Of a DNA stretch of 64,000 bases, positions 1 through 10,343 are shown piece by piece (the first letter of the stretch is position 1; each line of letters starts with the position of its first letter). This DNA is from Chiua virens (Eukaryota > Basidiomycota > Agaricomycetes > Boletales > Boletaceae). The stretch is from positions 1 to 64,000 of the forward strand of contig JAHNUO010000055.1 in assembly GCA_019787685.1 (NCBI GenBank), read 5' to 3'. The notes under the pieces were generated by a model, which saw nothing but the letters and a program-made list of their open reading frames with translations, made no database searches and was not told the origin of the DNA. A program made the translations under genes and the position numbers.

Positions 1-510
1 CCTTCTACCCTTCAAACTTAGTTTCATTCGTGTCCGGCGCTGATCCTCTGAGGGTCAACGAGCGCCACATCCCAAACGTGTTCCAACGTATAAGACCTCT
101 GACATTCTCCGCCGGGTTCTGGATGTTGCTTCCCCGCGCTGACGGTTGACGATACATGTTCCCTGGTGGGAAAATGGATACATGGGGATGTGGCGTGATC
201 CGTTGATTCATGGCTGTGGTGGACAGATATGCTTTCGGTTCTATCCGACGCGATAGTTTCAAACCTGCGCGACAAGAAATGGCAACGGCACTATTGCGAT
301 GCGATCGGAGAACGGAAAAACCAAGATCACGATAATTTAAAACATAGCTCCATCTGGGGGGAACTGCGTGTAAAAGACAGTGTACTATTAGACAACGCTC
401 AGCAAATAGGCTACATTGTAATTCCAAACGAGGGGGAGGAACTATCCATACATGAGATAGCAACGAAAAGCAACGAAAACACGACACCCGTGTCGAGACA
501 GCAAAAGATA

Positions 511-1301
511 TTATGGAGGATCTGACCATGACCACGACTCTTCCGAACGTCGCACCTCTGAACTTGACAGTCGCTGACTGGGGCGTGGCCCAGTGAGCCC
601 CTGCTGTGCGCCAACGTTTGGAAGTACCGGTAAACGGTCGCTTTCCTCCATCTGAACCCCATCACCGTTGTCCACAGAGATATCTAACGGCTCGTCCTGG
701 ACAGTGTCAGGTGCAGACTCCTCCGCCGATAACGCTGTACTTGGGGACGGCAACGATGGACTAGATTTCTGGTCATCCCCGTCCCCATGCGCTCGTAGGT
801 ACTCCTCCAACCACCTTTGTGCACTGTCGCTGGTGCTGGCGGCACTCGGCGACGGCTGGCTCGTCTTGGTCAGCGACAACCTCGTCACAATTCGCGGCCG
901 CCGCGGAATCGGTTGACGCACGTTTAGGTGCGGGTGATCCCCGAAATACCTTGGCTCCCCGCTGTCGCTCGTGCAGATACTTGACGGCGAGAGCTGAGTC
1001 ACGTTCGTCGTGGGCGTCGAAGGTGAACTGCGCAACGTATTCGACGAGGATGTATGCGTTCCCCGCCATGATTCAGAGAGCTCCTCGGTCAGTGTGCTCT
1101 CGCCCATTTCGATCTGGGACGTGAGCTGTACCGTCGCTCTCCATATATTGTCCTGGCCTCGTTCATCGTCATCCCGCGGTATTTGTTCGTGATCCACGAT
1201 GATACTACCCAGCTAATTTAAATGTTACATTGGTCGGTTCATTGAACGACATGCGTATAAGGATGGGTTTGACTTACGGACATCCAGAGAACGCATACCA
1301 T
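511..1301 (-). CDS. Hypothetical Ser/Pro/Asp-rich protein
   Basis: I do not recognise the family. A long open frame runs from 1212 to the stop at 511. A clean 65-base intron (donor GTAAGT ending at 1277, acceptor at 1213-1214) joins it in frame to a 24-base first exon whose ATG lies at 1299-1301. The product is about 240 residues, hydrophilic, rich in Ser, Pro, Thr, Asp and Glu, with no membrane segment. Runs such as SSPSLPSPS and acidic DGDGDD suggest a disordered, probably regulatory protein. The C-terminus could extend through another intron toward the window edge. Coding is supported by splice-frame agreement and composition, not by homology. Confidence 0.5.
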
Positions 1302-4023
1302 CCAACTGTCCAAGTGAACCTGATTAGATAGGTTAGCCTTCAGAAACGCTTCACGCACTAGTACGTGATATTTCCGCTAATGCTCGTTTTGATGATCTCC
1401 AATGAAGTGAACGTCATGAACAGCATTAAAACTAGCCAGCGGGTATCAGCATCACCCAAACAGCACATGTCTAGCACAAAGGCTAGCGCGAAAGGGAAAA
1501 CGCCGTTCACCTGCTAACGCGCACAACGACAATATCGAATCTCGGAAGACGATCTTTCCGATGCCCTGTCGCGTGAATCTGGGCGGTAATCGGCAATAGC
1601 TCCAAACGATCATGAATAAAAGGATCATGGTGACTGTCAGCATCGTCGTACTGTACCCTCGCGCATAAGTATACGACTCTTTGCGGACACATCATAAAAG
1701 GGAGAAAGACCACACCTAAAGTAAGCGTTTGCAGGGTTGGCCTTGGTGAGCAAACATGTCGTCGTGTACTCGTTCGTGGGAAACGATAAACGAACGCTAA
1801 CCCCCATGGAAGCCAATTGGCCACCACCGAGCGCGACCAATACCATCATGATGGCCCCATTGCATCTGAACAGCGCGTAGACTAAATTTCGCGATCAGTC
1901 GAACCTGTATGAGGATAGGGGATGGACGACGCACGACGATGCATGAGCAAGCCTTCTACGACGACAAGGAGAACCTGCACGACAAGTGCCTGGAATGAGA
2001 ACCAGATGCGACATCCTTCAGGGGGCGTAGGCACTCCAAGATACATCCGCGTGGTAAAATAGACGTTGTATCTATCGAGACGCAGAAAGTGCTAAGCTGT
2101 AATCATGGCAAACTGAACCTCACGTACATTTGACCGAACAATCCGAGGTACCGAGCGGGGACGAAAATCCTGGCGTTCCAGGACCTACACAACCTTCTGG
2201 AATGGTTGCATGTTCATCAACATACAGTTTGCACGCGAGGGGCAACTTACGGCCATATGTACTTAATTTCTCCACGCATGAGCCACACCCAATGGACAAT
2301 CATGACTACCAATGACGATGCTTCAAGGTTAAACATGGTGAGAAGCAGGACCTGATACGGGTTGTATAGACGAGAATGCTCACAAGCGGATATTGCGACC
2401 TTCAATGCTGCAGCCTGATCATGGGGCTGCGCAGGCATTTCAACTGAAATCCCGAATGAGCGATCCAAATGAAGGAAGTTGTCGGAATGAAGGAAGTAGG
2501 GTGGGGAAAATGCGAAAGAAATAGGTGAAAAAGAAGAAAAACGGAAAGGCGTTCGGATCTGTCGAGAAGCGCCAGAAGAGATAGCTTGCTCCTGCGAGCA
2601 GAGCGAAGAGGGGGTTCGTGGAGGAATCGCGAGCGGTCTCGATACTGATGCTTACGAGCACATATATATGGGACCAGGTCGGTAGCTGTAGGATGCCCTC
2701 ACCCTGAGGGCCTAAAAAGGAGTCCCTCCTCAACCGAGAATACGGCGGCTAACCCATAGTTGTCACCGCGGACGCAATACGTGATTCGCTGACTCGACTT
2801 GGGTCCTTGGGTCCTTTTTGGACGGGACACAGAACCCTCGAGATGTTCTTGCGGCAGCGCAGGGCATTTTTGTGCTTCGTTACCGGATTCAGAGGCACTT
2901 TGTAGCATCGTACCGGCCCTTGAGAAGAGTAGCTGTCAATGAACTCACCGGATGGACAGAATTAACCCTCAAAGATTGACACCTCCACCAGCGAAGGATG
3001 GTTTCGGTTAACTTTTGAATGCTATTTCGGTTCCCTGCGTCGCCGGCAAACTGAAGCCGATAACCTTCTCGTAGTGCCGCCTCGTGCGTGCCCGGACCGA
3101 ATTGAAGAGGCCAAGATGCCAAAACATGACGTGATCCCGACCAGTCGTGCCTTCAAAGGTAGGCGAAAACAGCACCGGAGCATTCATGCCAGTGACTCAG
3201 TTCCTTTGCTGATCCCCGAGAAAATTCGACAAAACACGGACAGGCTTGCGCCCGCATGTCACAGGCAAATCGGGCAAGTTAGGCATTAACCTGCGGCCCA
3301 TCGTGATGGCATTACTTCGGTCGTAGGTAATAGGGGTACCCTGCAAACTAACTTCAAGGGCACAACAATATCGTCACTGATTAGACCCTGGCGGTATTTT
3401 ATTGTAATCCTTCAAGAAAGCGGAGAATGGTATGGATGGTATGGAACCTCCTAGTAAGCAACCCCACGAACAGAAAAAAAATCTTTGCGAGTCGTTGGGT
3501 CTGAGAGACTGAGACCTAGTGGGTATAACTTTGTGTCACGTCTGTTAGGACCGGGATTACGACAAATGAATACATACAGTCCAGGTGAAATTCTGATAGT
3601 CACGGTCAATGACAAAAAAATCTCGTTGCAGGGACCTGGACTCGCAGGGCTCACCATAAATGGCCACCCTGCCTGCCAAACAAAGGTTGTTGCATTCAGC
3701 GCAGTATGACATGATCTGTCAACCTAGCGTATCCCCCAGATGATTGCTGAGCGCTGAGCTTGCGGAAGCATGACTCTCTGAGGTTTAAACATTGTAGCAT
3801 TCGCATTCCTTTGAGTCGGTCCCCAATGGGCCGGTCTTTTTTATTGAAGGGCCCCATCGCCGTTGTATCAGGTGAAGAATGTTACGAAAGCATGTATAGG
3901 GATGCTGAATTTCGGGTACAGCAGAAAAACAAGATTTTATTGAGCCTGAGTCACGGTCCGTCCAGTCCTTGCCGAATCACCATGTCAGAACTGCGGTCCT
4001 TGAGGTCCCAATGTATGTTCCCA
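1302..4023. other. Gene-poor interval, nothing recognised
   Basis: About 2.7 kb with only short open frames on both strands. None shows a recognisable domain, a convincing intron chain or a consistent composition. A purine-rich tract (GAAAAAGAAGAAAAACGG) lies near 2525. Some small exons could be hidden here. Confidence 0.4.
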
Positions 4024-4039
4024 TCTGGTAGTGCGTGTA

Positions 4040-4303
4040 TCAAGGACAGGTTGACAACGAAAAGTAAGTGTGACGATACCATCGCGTCTTTTTGCTTTGG
4101 CGCTCTCGAGCCCGTTGCTCCTTGAGTGATTTCTTAAGTTTTTCCAGCTGTGCGATGATTGTGGTGTCACCCCCTTTTGAGGGCATACTCCGTGCTTGGA
4201 AGTCGTTCAAGAAGGCATCTACATTGACTTGCGCGACTTTGAGAGACAGCGGGGACGATGAGATTGCACGGATACGTATGGGGGGACGGGCAGAGTCTTC
4301 CAT
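4040..4303 (-). CDS. Small basic coiled-coil-like protein, divergent from ERG9
   Basis: The ATG is at 4301-4303. The unspliced frame gives 87 residues. A typical donor (GTATCG) just after the KTR codons, joined to an acceptor at 4025-4027, would create a stop codon split by the intron and give 74 residues. The N-terminal half is ordinary. The C-terminal half (LEKLKKSLKEQRARERQSKK) is very rich in Lys, Arg and Glu and looks like a charged helix, possibly nucleic-acid or ribosome associated. I do not recognise the family. It is transcribed away from ERG9, with only 137 bases between the two start codons. Confidence 0.5.
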   Translation of the reverse strand: MEDSARPPIRIRAISSSPLSLKVAQVNVDAFLNDFQARSMPSKGGDTTIIAQLEKLKKSLKEQRARERQSKKTRWYRHTYFSLSTCP

Positions 4304-4440
4304 GATAAGTCAGGTGATACTTGCTCGCAAAGGCAAATGGCGCGATTAATATTAATATTTTCAATATGGTAGTCGTGTAATATTCGGTTGCCAACATCGC
4401 CGTTTACGCTCCGCCCTCTCGTTTGCTTCTTCCCTCAACA
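4304..4440. promoter_or_regulatory. Probable bidirectional promoter, small basic protein / ERG9
   Basis: A 137-base interval separates two divergent ATGs. It contains an AT-rich stretch near 4348-4385 (attaatattaatattttcaa). Both transcripts must start here or inside the neighbouring leaders. No specific sterol-response site could be assigned by eye. Confidence 0.45.
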
Positions 4441-6099
4441 ATGGCCATCGGAAAAATTACTTCTATGCTGGGCTTGTTGCTCACGCACCCGCAAGAGTTC
4501 AGGACTCTCGTTCAATTTTACCTGTTCCACGAACAAAAACGGGATATTACCTCAAAACAAGAGCACCCAACTTCGGGATGGGACAGGGAGAGCATGCGTC
4601 GCTGCTGGGAGTTTTTGGACGTGACAAGTAGAAGCTTTGCCGCAGTCATCAAGGAGCTCGACGGCGACCTTGCACGAACAGTATGTATCGTGACCCTCTC
4701 GCTTAAGAGACACGCCCATGTCCGTGCTTACTGACGCGTTCACATTGCAGATTTGCATATACTACCTTGTACTGCGTGGGCTAGATACCATCGAGGATGA
4801 CATGACGATACCCGACGAAGTCAAGCAGCCTCTTCTACGTTCATTCCACGAACACACCGTCACACCTGGTTGGCAGTTCACGGAAAGTGGTCCTAAGGAG
4901 AAGGATCGACAACTCTTGGTCGAATACGCCACTGTAGTCGAAGAAGTTAATCTTCTCAAACCAGAGTATGTCTGCATACCGAAAGAAAAAGTTCACGCTC
5001 TCATTTTTTTCTCGATAGGTATCGAGACGTTATTTTGGACATTTGTGCTAAAATGGAGGTCGGAATGGCCGATTACGCGCACAAGGCCGCAACCACCGGC
5101 TCGATATATCTTTCCACTGTCACCGAATATGACCTGTACTGCCACTACGTTGCTGGCCTTGTCGGCGAAGGCCTTACGGCCATCTGGTCAGCCTCTGGGA
5201 AGGAAGCTCCGTGGCTCCGCGAGGAACTTGGCCTCTCAAACTCTATGGGCCTTTTGCTGCAGAAGACAAACATCATCCGTGACTACCATGAAGACGCCGA
5301 GGAGGGTCGTTTCTTTTGGCCAAATGAGATCTGGGGTAAATATGGCTTCAATGACTTGACAGAGTTGTGCCAGAATGACAGCTTGGAACGCGCAACGTGG
5401 GTACAAAGCGAAATGATCCTGGATGCACTCCGCCACGCGTGCGACTCTCTGGATTACCTCAGGCTCCTAAAAAATCAAAGTGTCTTTGTTTTTTGTGCAA
5501 TCCCTGCGTGTATGGCCATGGCCACGCTTGCATTGTGCTTCATGAATGCGGAGATGTTCCAGCGCAACATCAAGATCAGAAAGGCAGAAGCCGCCAAAGT
5601 GGGTGATCATACTTCGTTATGGTCTTCGAGACTGAACTTGTAGCTTACTATCCACAGTTGATCATGCGCTCCACAAATCTACGTGAAGTTGCCCTCGTAT
5701 TCCGGGAATATGCTCGCAAGATACATCACAAGGCGAAGCCACAGGATCCCAATTTCCTACGCATCTCCTTGATGTGTTGCAAGGAAAGTTAATCTACATA
5801 TTATTGTTGACCTGGAAAACTCACTCATTGCTCTTTAGATTGAAGAGTGGTACGAGCAGAACTACCCTTCATTTGTTATTCTGGGACAGGAAGGTGTCTC
5901 ATATGACCCCGAGGACAAACGAACCGCGGTGGTCAAGTTGGAACAAGCGCGTGCTCACGCGAAGCGCTACCCCAACGCGGCAGCACCATCGTCCGATCCG
6001 TTCCCCTGGGAACTGGTGACCTACGTCGGTGGTGGGATGGGAATAATCTTCCTTCTGAGTGCCGGCATCATTTATACTATTTTCAAGTTGTATGGTTAG
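4441..6099 (+). CDS. ERG9: Squalene synthase (farnesyl-diphosphate farnesyltransferase)
   Basis: Condenses two farnesyl diphosphates to presqualene diphosphate and reduces it with NADPH to squalene, the committed step to ergosterol at the ER membrane. Five exons are proposed: 4441-4680, 4751-4965, 5019-5598, 5658-5787 and 5846-6099, giving 472 residues, a normal fungal length. Visible landmarks are the first Asp-rich motif (LDTIEDDMT), the YCHYVAGLVGEG segment, the second Asp-rich motif (NIIRDYHED) followed by RFFWPNEIW, a helical hydrophobic stretch (FCAIPACMAMATLALCF), and a C-terminal membrane anchor (LVTYVGGGMGIIFLLSAGII). The upstream TTG codons are not the start; ATG 4441 opens with the usual MAIGK-type N-terminus. 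The fourth intron is ambiguous: no GT donor sits at the position homologs suggest, but GT at 5788 with an acceptor ending at 5845 keeps the frame. Confidence 0.96.
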
Positions 6100-6905
6100 C
6101 TGCGCTGTTCCTTTGCTGTCGAGTTTGTTGCACATTGGACCCCTACTATGGAGTATATCCTATCCTTGCTGACATGTTTCTAATATATATACGCGCACTT
6201 TACACAACTGGTTCGGTGCCATCGTTTGCGCAAGAGATTGATATTTTTGTTACGTGGACCTTGAATTCGTGAATGCCGCAGCATGGCGTTCTATCAGCAT
6301 CTAGGGACAACGATTGCACTGATGCTGCCTTGTGCTTGAAAGCTTACTAGTAACGTGCGAGTGACTACGTCTCTTGATGTTCTACTGGATTTGATTGTCC
6401 CAGGGCCAAAGACAAGACCAACAACTACTTTACTAACTCATAGTTCTAGAGACAGGTAGATTACGATATGTGGTGCGGACTGGACAGTGTCAATAGTACT
6501 TTCGTTCGCTGGCATGGAAGACTCTGATCCGCGCGTCGCAATGGACGATACGTTTCCTCGCTGGTACCGAAAATCAGAACTTGGATGTGTCTGAATGACG
6601 AGGAATCATTAATCATTAATCAGCTTCAGATCTCCCGGGCTTGTACCGGGGAGCAATACGGTTGCGGCGAATGTCGCCCAACCGCGACACAGCTTTGGCC
6701 GTCGGTGATCGTTCCAATGCCTTGATAATCATCACGAGTCGGACCGAGCTTGGGGATTAAACTTGAAGAACTTGCTCAGGTGCGCAATGTCAAATTATCT
6801 GTGAACTTGTTTCCTTATTTCAAGAGATTACACAGCCACTTCTGAATTGTCAGTTCGGAAACGCCAAGCTTGGCAGCAGACACATACTCAACTGATTCGG
6901 CTCTT
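6100..6905. other. Intergenic, ERG9 3' end to CK2 beta 5' end
   Basis: About 0.8 kb with no gene seen. It includes a short direct repeat (atcattaatcattaat) at about 6605-6620. The rest should hold the ERG9 3' untranslated region and the promoter of the next gene. Confidence 0.5.
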
Positions 6906-7999
6906 ATGCTCGGTCGCACAGTGGACGATGCCTCCACGGGCTCTGATTCAGATTATTCCAAGTAGGTCTTGGTATCCGGTTAGTCAATCACTTAAGAGCA
7001 CTCACGTGATAATCCGTCTAGTTCGGTGAGCCTGAGGCATACAATCATTCATCCAAACGAATCTGACGAGTTCCTGTGGGAAGTGGATATCCTGGTTTCT
7101 GTCTTCAAAAGGAAACGAATACTTCTGTGAAATTGAAGAGGATTATATTCTCGACAGGTTCAACTTGACGGGCCTTAACAATGAGGTGACCAACTATGCA
7201 CAAGCTCTTGATCTGATCACAGATAACCTTGGTTAGTGTCTATTATCCCCAATCTGCGTCTACTTCAACTCATATTACAGATGATGACATACAGGATGAA
7301 CTGCGGGGTGCATTAGATCTCCAGGCTCGCCTATTGTACGGTCTGATTCATGCGCGGTGGATCGTCACGACACGCGGTCTCGCGAAAATGGTATGTATGC
7401 GATCCTCCCTCTAGACTCTGGACTTAACACCCTCCAGCTTGAAAAGTTCAAGCGAGCAGACTTTGGCCGGTGCCCTAGAGTTTTATGCCAGTCTCAGCCT
7501 CTCCTACCCGTCGGTCTAAGCGACATTCCTTACGAAAAATCAGTCAAACTCTATTGCGGTCGTTGTGAAGACGTTTACTCTCCAAAGTCGTCGCGACATG
7601 GATCCATTGATGGGGCTTATTTTGGAACTTCATTCCCGCATCTACTCTTCATAGTTTATCCACGTCTTATCCCTCCTAAGGCGGGCTCTATCGAGCCCCC
7701 GCAGCCTCCCCGGAACGAGACTGATTCGAACAAGAGAAACAGACGCACGAGGGAAGAACCAGATACACCCGAAGTCGTCGATGAACTTGCCAGCACTTCT
7801 AGTGTCGCTTTGATGGCGGATAAATATCGACCACGGATTTATGGATTCCCATTACATGAGACTGCTAAACTTCAACGATGGCAAGAGGCAGTCAGGGATA
7901 GGTAAGTTAACACTAATGCATGGCGACTGACGGTTTTTCTGATTGATTGAAATGATCAGGCAAGTTACTAGGCTTGAGGCGCTTGAGGATCTCTCCTGA
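6906..7999 (+). CDS. CKB1: Casein kinase II regulatory (beta) subunit
   Basis: Regulatory subunit of the tetrameric CK2 Ser/Thr kinase. It dimerises through a zinc finger and tunes substrate choice of the alpha subunits in nucleus and cytosol. From N to C the sequence shows an acidic start (GSDSDYS), the family signature WISWF then [13 protein letters not shown], the helical NLTGLNNEV segment, [17 protein letters not shown], the zinc-finger cysteines CPRVLC and CGRC, the family signature [10 protein letters not shown], and [13 protein letters not shown]. The ATG at 6906 opens a short first exon spliced over about 110 bases. Introns are also seen near 7230-7280, 7391-7437 and 7903-7960. The last exon gives a tail ending RLEALEDLS, with stop at 7997-7999. 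Pro/Arg-rich inserts near the C-terminus are species-specific. Confidence 0.95.
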
Positions 8000-8259
8000 G
8001 TTGTTTCGTTTTCTCGTTTGCATATTCTTTCAAAGCTGTCGTTGACACTCATATTCAATACATCTCCCTCCTTTCTGCGACTGTACTTATGGAGTAGCGT
8101 GACTCATCCGATCCTGTAGCACAGCCTGCACAGATACATACCGTGCCTTTACAATTATTGAGTTGTCTTTGCAGACAATCCTTATAAGCGTCTGAATGCG
8201 AGCTTCACAACCCGTCCTCTAAACTCATCCTCTAGTACGACGACTCATTGTCCGTAAAC

Positions 8260-10211
8260 ATGGTCACGAATACCAGAACTCCTTTGGAAGGTAACACCAC
8301 TATACAACGAATTTGCAATCAAGTCTGTCAAGCTATTTAGCTCGGGTGGCGCCCTTTATCCTTTCTCCGACCCCAGGTACGGACATCTTACGCTCCTCCG
8401 CTCCTCCGTATTTTGCTGATTCAAATCGCTATAGGATGAGCCCCAGGTTGTTGAGATCATCCGTCTCCCAGCTGGTCTCCAGTCCGTTCATGTCTCAGTT
8501 ACATCTACGTCTGGGAACGTGACTATTCTCGATCACTATGACTTTGTCCAAGACGACCCCGAGAAGATTTCCAGCCAGAAATTGCGCGGACTACAAACAG
8601 AGCGGGCTCGACTCGAAGATGAACGTCGTCTCAGACAGCAGAGCTTCAGATTACTCACCACGTATATGGACTCGCTCGCACAATGCAAGTCTCAAGTTCA
8701 AACAGAAGCCGATCAGATGGTCGCATTCTTGAGTGACTTCGTCGAGGTCGGAGTCGCGCGCTCTGCTGAGATTGCAGAGCTAGAGAACAAGATGGCTGAT
8801 CTTGACGATCGAATCGTAGAGCAAAGAAATTGTCTTTCAAAACTTAGCAAGAAATTGCCTTTCAAGGTCGTCAGCGTTCTCTCGTGCGGAAAACAGGCTC
8901 CTGCAGAAGATGCGACGCTCACGGTAACTTATGGTGAGTAGTCCGCGCTCTTCTGAATCGTCTTCTGAAATGACGGTTCCTCCAGTTGTCACGGACGTTT
9001 CCTGGAAATCGGAGTATGATCTCCGCATATCCATGGCCGGGATCACGCCGTCGCCGACGGTGACACTCGACTTTCGATGCTCGGTCACGCAGCGGACAGG
9101 CGAAAATTGGGAAAACGTGAGCTTGACGCTGACAACGGCGGACCAGGTGTCTCACTTAATTCAAGTTCCCGAGCCAAAAAGGATTGATATCAGACTCTCT
9201 CCGGCGTCAATATTTTCCCCCGTGCGTTCGGGTCCTACGGTTTTTGGGCAGCCAACCTTTGCCGGCACATTCTCAGCCGCCGTTGCAGGGGCTCCAATAA
9301 CAGACAAAGCTCATGAAATCGATACTTCATCTCAAACAGTTTCTCAACTCACCTCCCATGTACGCTCTACCTGTCATACCACCTATCCCGTAACTCACAG
9401 ATTTGTTCGTCGCGCAATTCAGAGTGGCAAAGATCCAATAACACACATCGCAAGCGGGAGCATATTCATTCCTTCCGACAACACTGCGCATCACGTTCTG
9501 GTAACCTCACTCACCTTTCAAGCCGAGTGTGTCTATTACAGTGTGTACCATTCATTTCCTCTCCTCTATATTGAACCCACAGTGTCCAGTGCGAGGTCAA
9601 GAACACCAGCGATTATATCCTGCTCCCAGGGACCGTCAAGGCATATCTGAACGACAAACATGTCTCATCAATTGGCATCCACGTATGTCCCACGTTCTCC
9701 CTTGCATGACAATGATCTAACTTGAGAATGTCGGACTGGGATACATACGACTTGACAGACAACTGGGTTACCCCAGATCTTGGAATGCTCTCTCGCCGTT
9801 GACACTGCTGTGAAGACGATCCATAACCGCGTACCTGAAGCCCTCCCCTCGGTTACTGAATTTACAGGCAAAGCGACGAGGATGTACACAAGCGTGACGG
9901 TCATTCACAACACACATGCCGAGATGATTCGGGGTATCGTCGTGCGGAGTGCTGTCCCGTTGCCTGCAGATCCACGTATCACGATCATGTTGAAGGAGCC
10001 CACTGGGTTGGCTAATATCGATTAAGGGAGCGTCACGGTGAAAAATGGATGTTTGGCGCGATGGTCGACAAAAGGTGGGCGGAAGGGTAAGGAAGCAGGA
10101 TTGTTTGAGTGGGTTTGCGATGTGGATGGTGAGACGGAGATCACGGTGAAAGCCGTTTGGGAGGTGTGTGCACCTAGAGATTTCGAACTATATGAACAGG
10201 TTCAATTGTGA
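8260..10211 (+). pseudogene. DUF4139 / mucoidy-inhibitor-like protein with an in-frame stop
   Basis: Relatives are poorly understood fungal and bacterial proteins with an N-terminal DUF4140 and a C-terminal DUF4139 domain joined by a coiled coil. Visible here are the helical linker (about 8560-8860, many Glu, Arg and Leu), the start of the DUF4139 sheet (VTDVSWKSEYDLRIS, then VTLDFRCSVTQRTGENW), IPSDNTAHHVLV, and CEVKNTSDYILLPG in a later exon. The frame meets TAA at 10023-10025. It then continues uninterrupted for 61 more codons that still look like the family (GLFEWVCDVDGETEITVKAVWEV) to a TGA at 10209-10211. The N-terminal exons after ATG 8260 are short and match the family weakly. It is either a very recent pseudogene, a truncated but working gene, or a sequencing error. 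Several introns of about 45-60 bases are present. Confidence 0.75.
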
Positions 10212-10343
10212 TGTGTGTTCGGAGGATTGCTTCAGATTTTGCACTATGGACAACTGTACAAGTAATGACAATTTGAAGGCTGTTGCATTCTTTTCCCTTC
10301 ACATTCATACATTTGCCCCTTACTGAAAGGGGTGAAGAAGCAA

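Noticed and set aside
511..1124. Plus-strand open frames overlapping the first hypothetical gene (668-916, 819-1124).
   Set aside because: They mirror the Ser/Asp-rich minus-strand gene and carry no signal of their own.
8837..9155. Minus-strand frames opposite the DUF4139 gene.
   Set aside because: Shadow frames; the plus strand holds recognisable family blocks.
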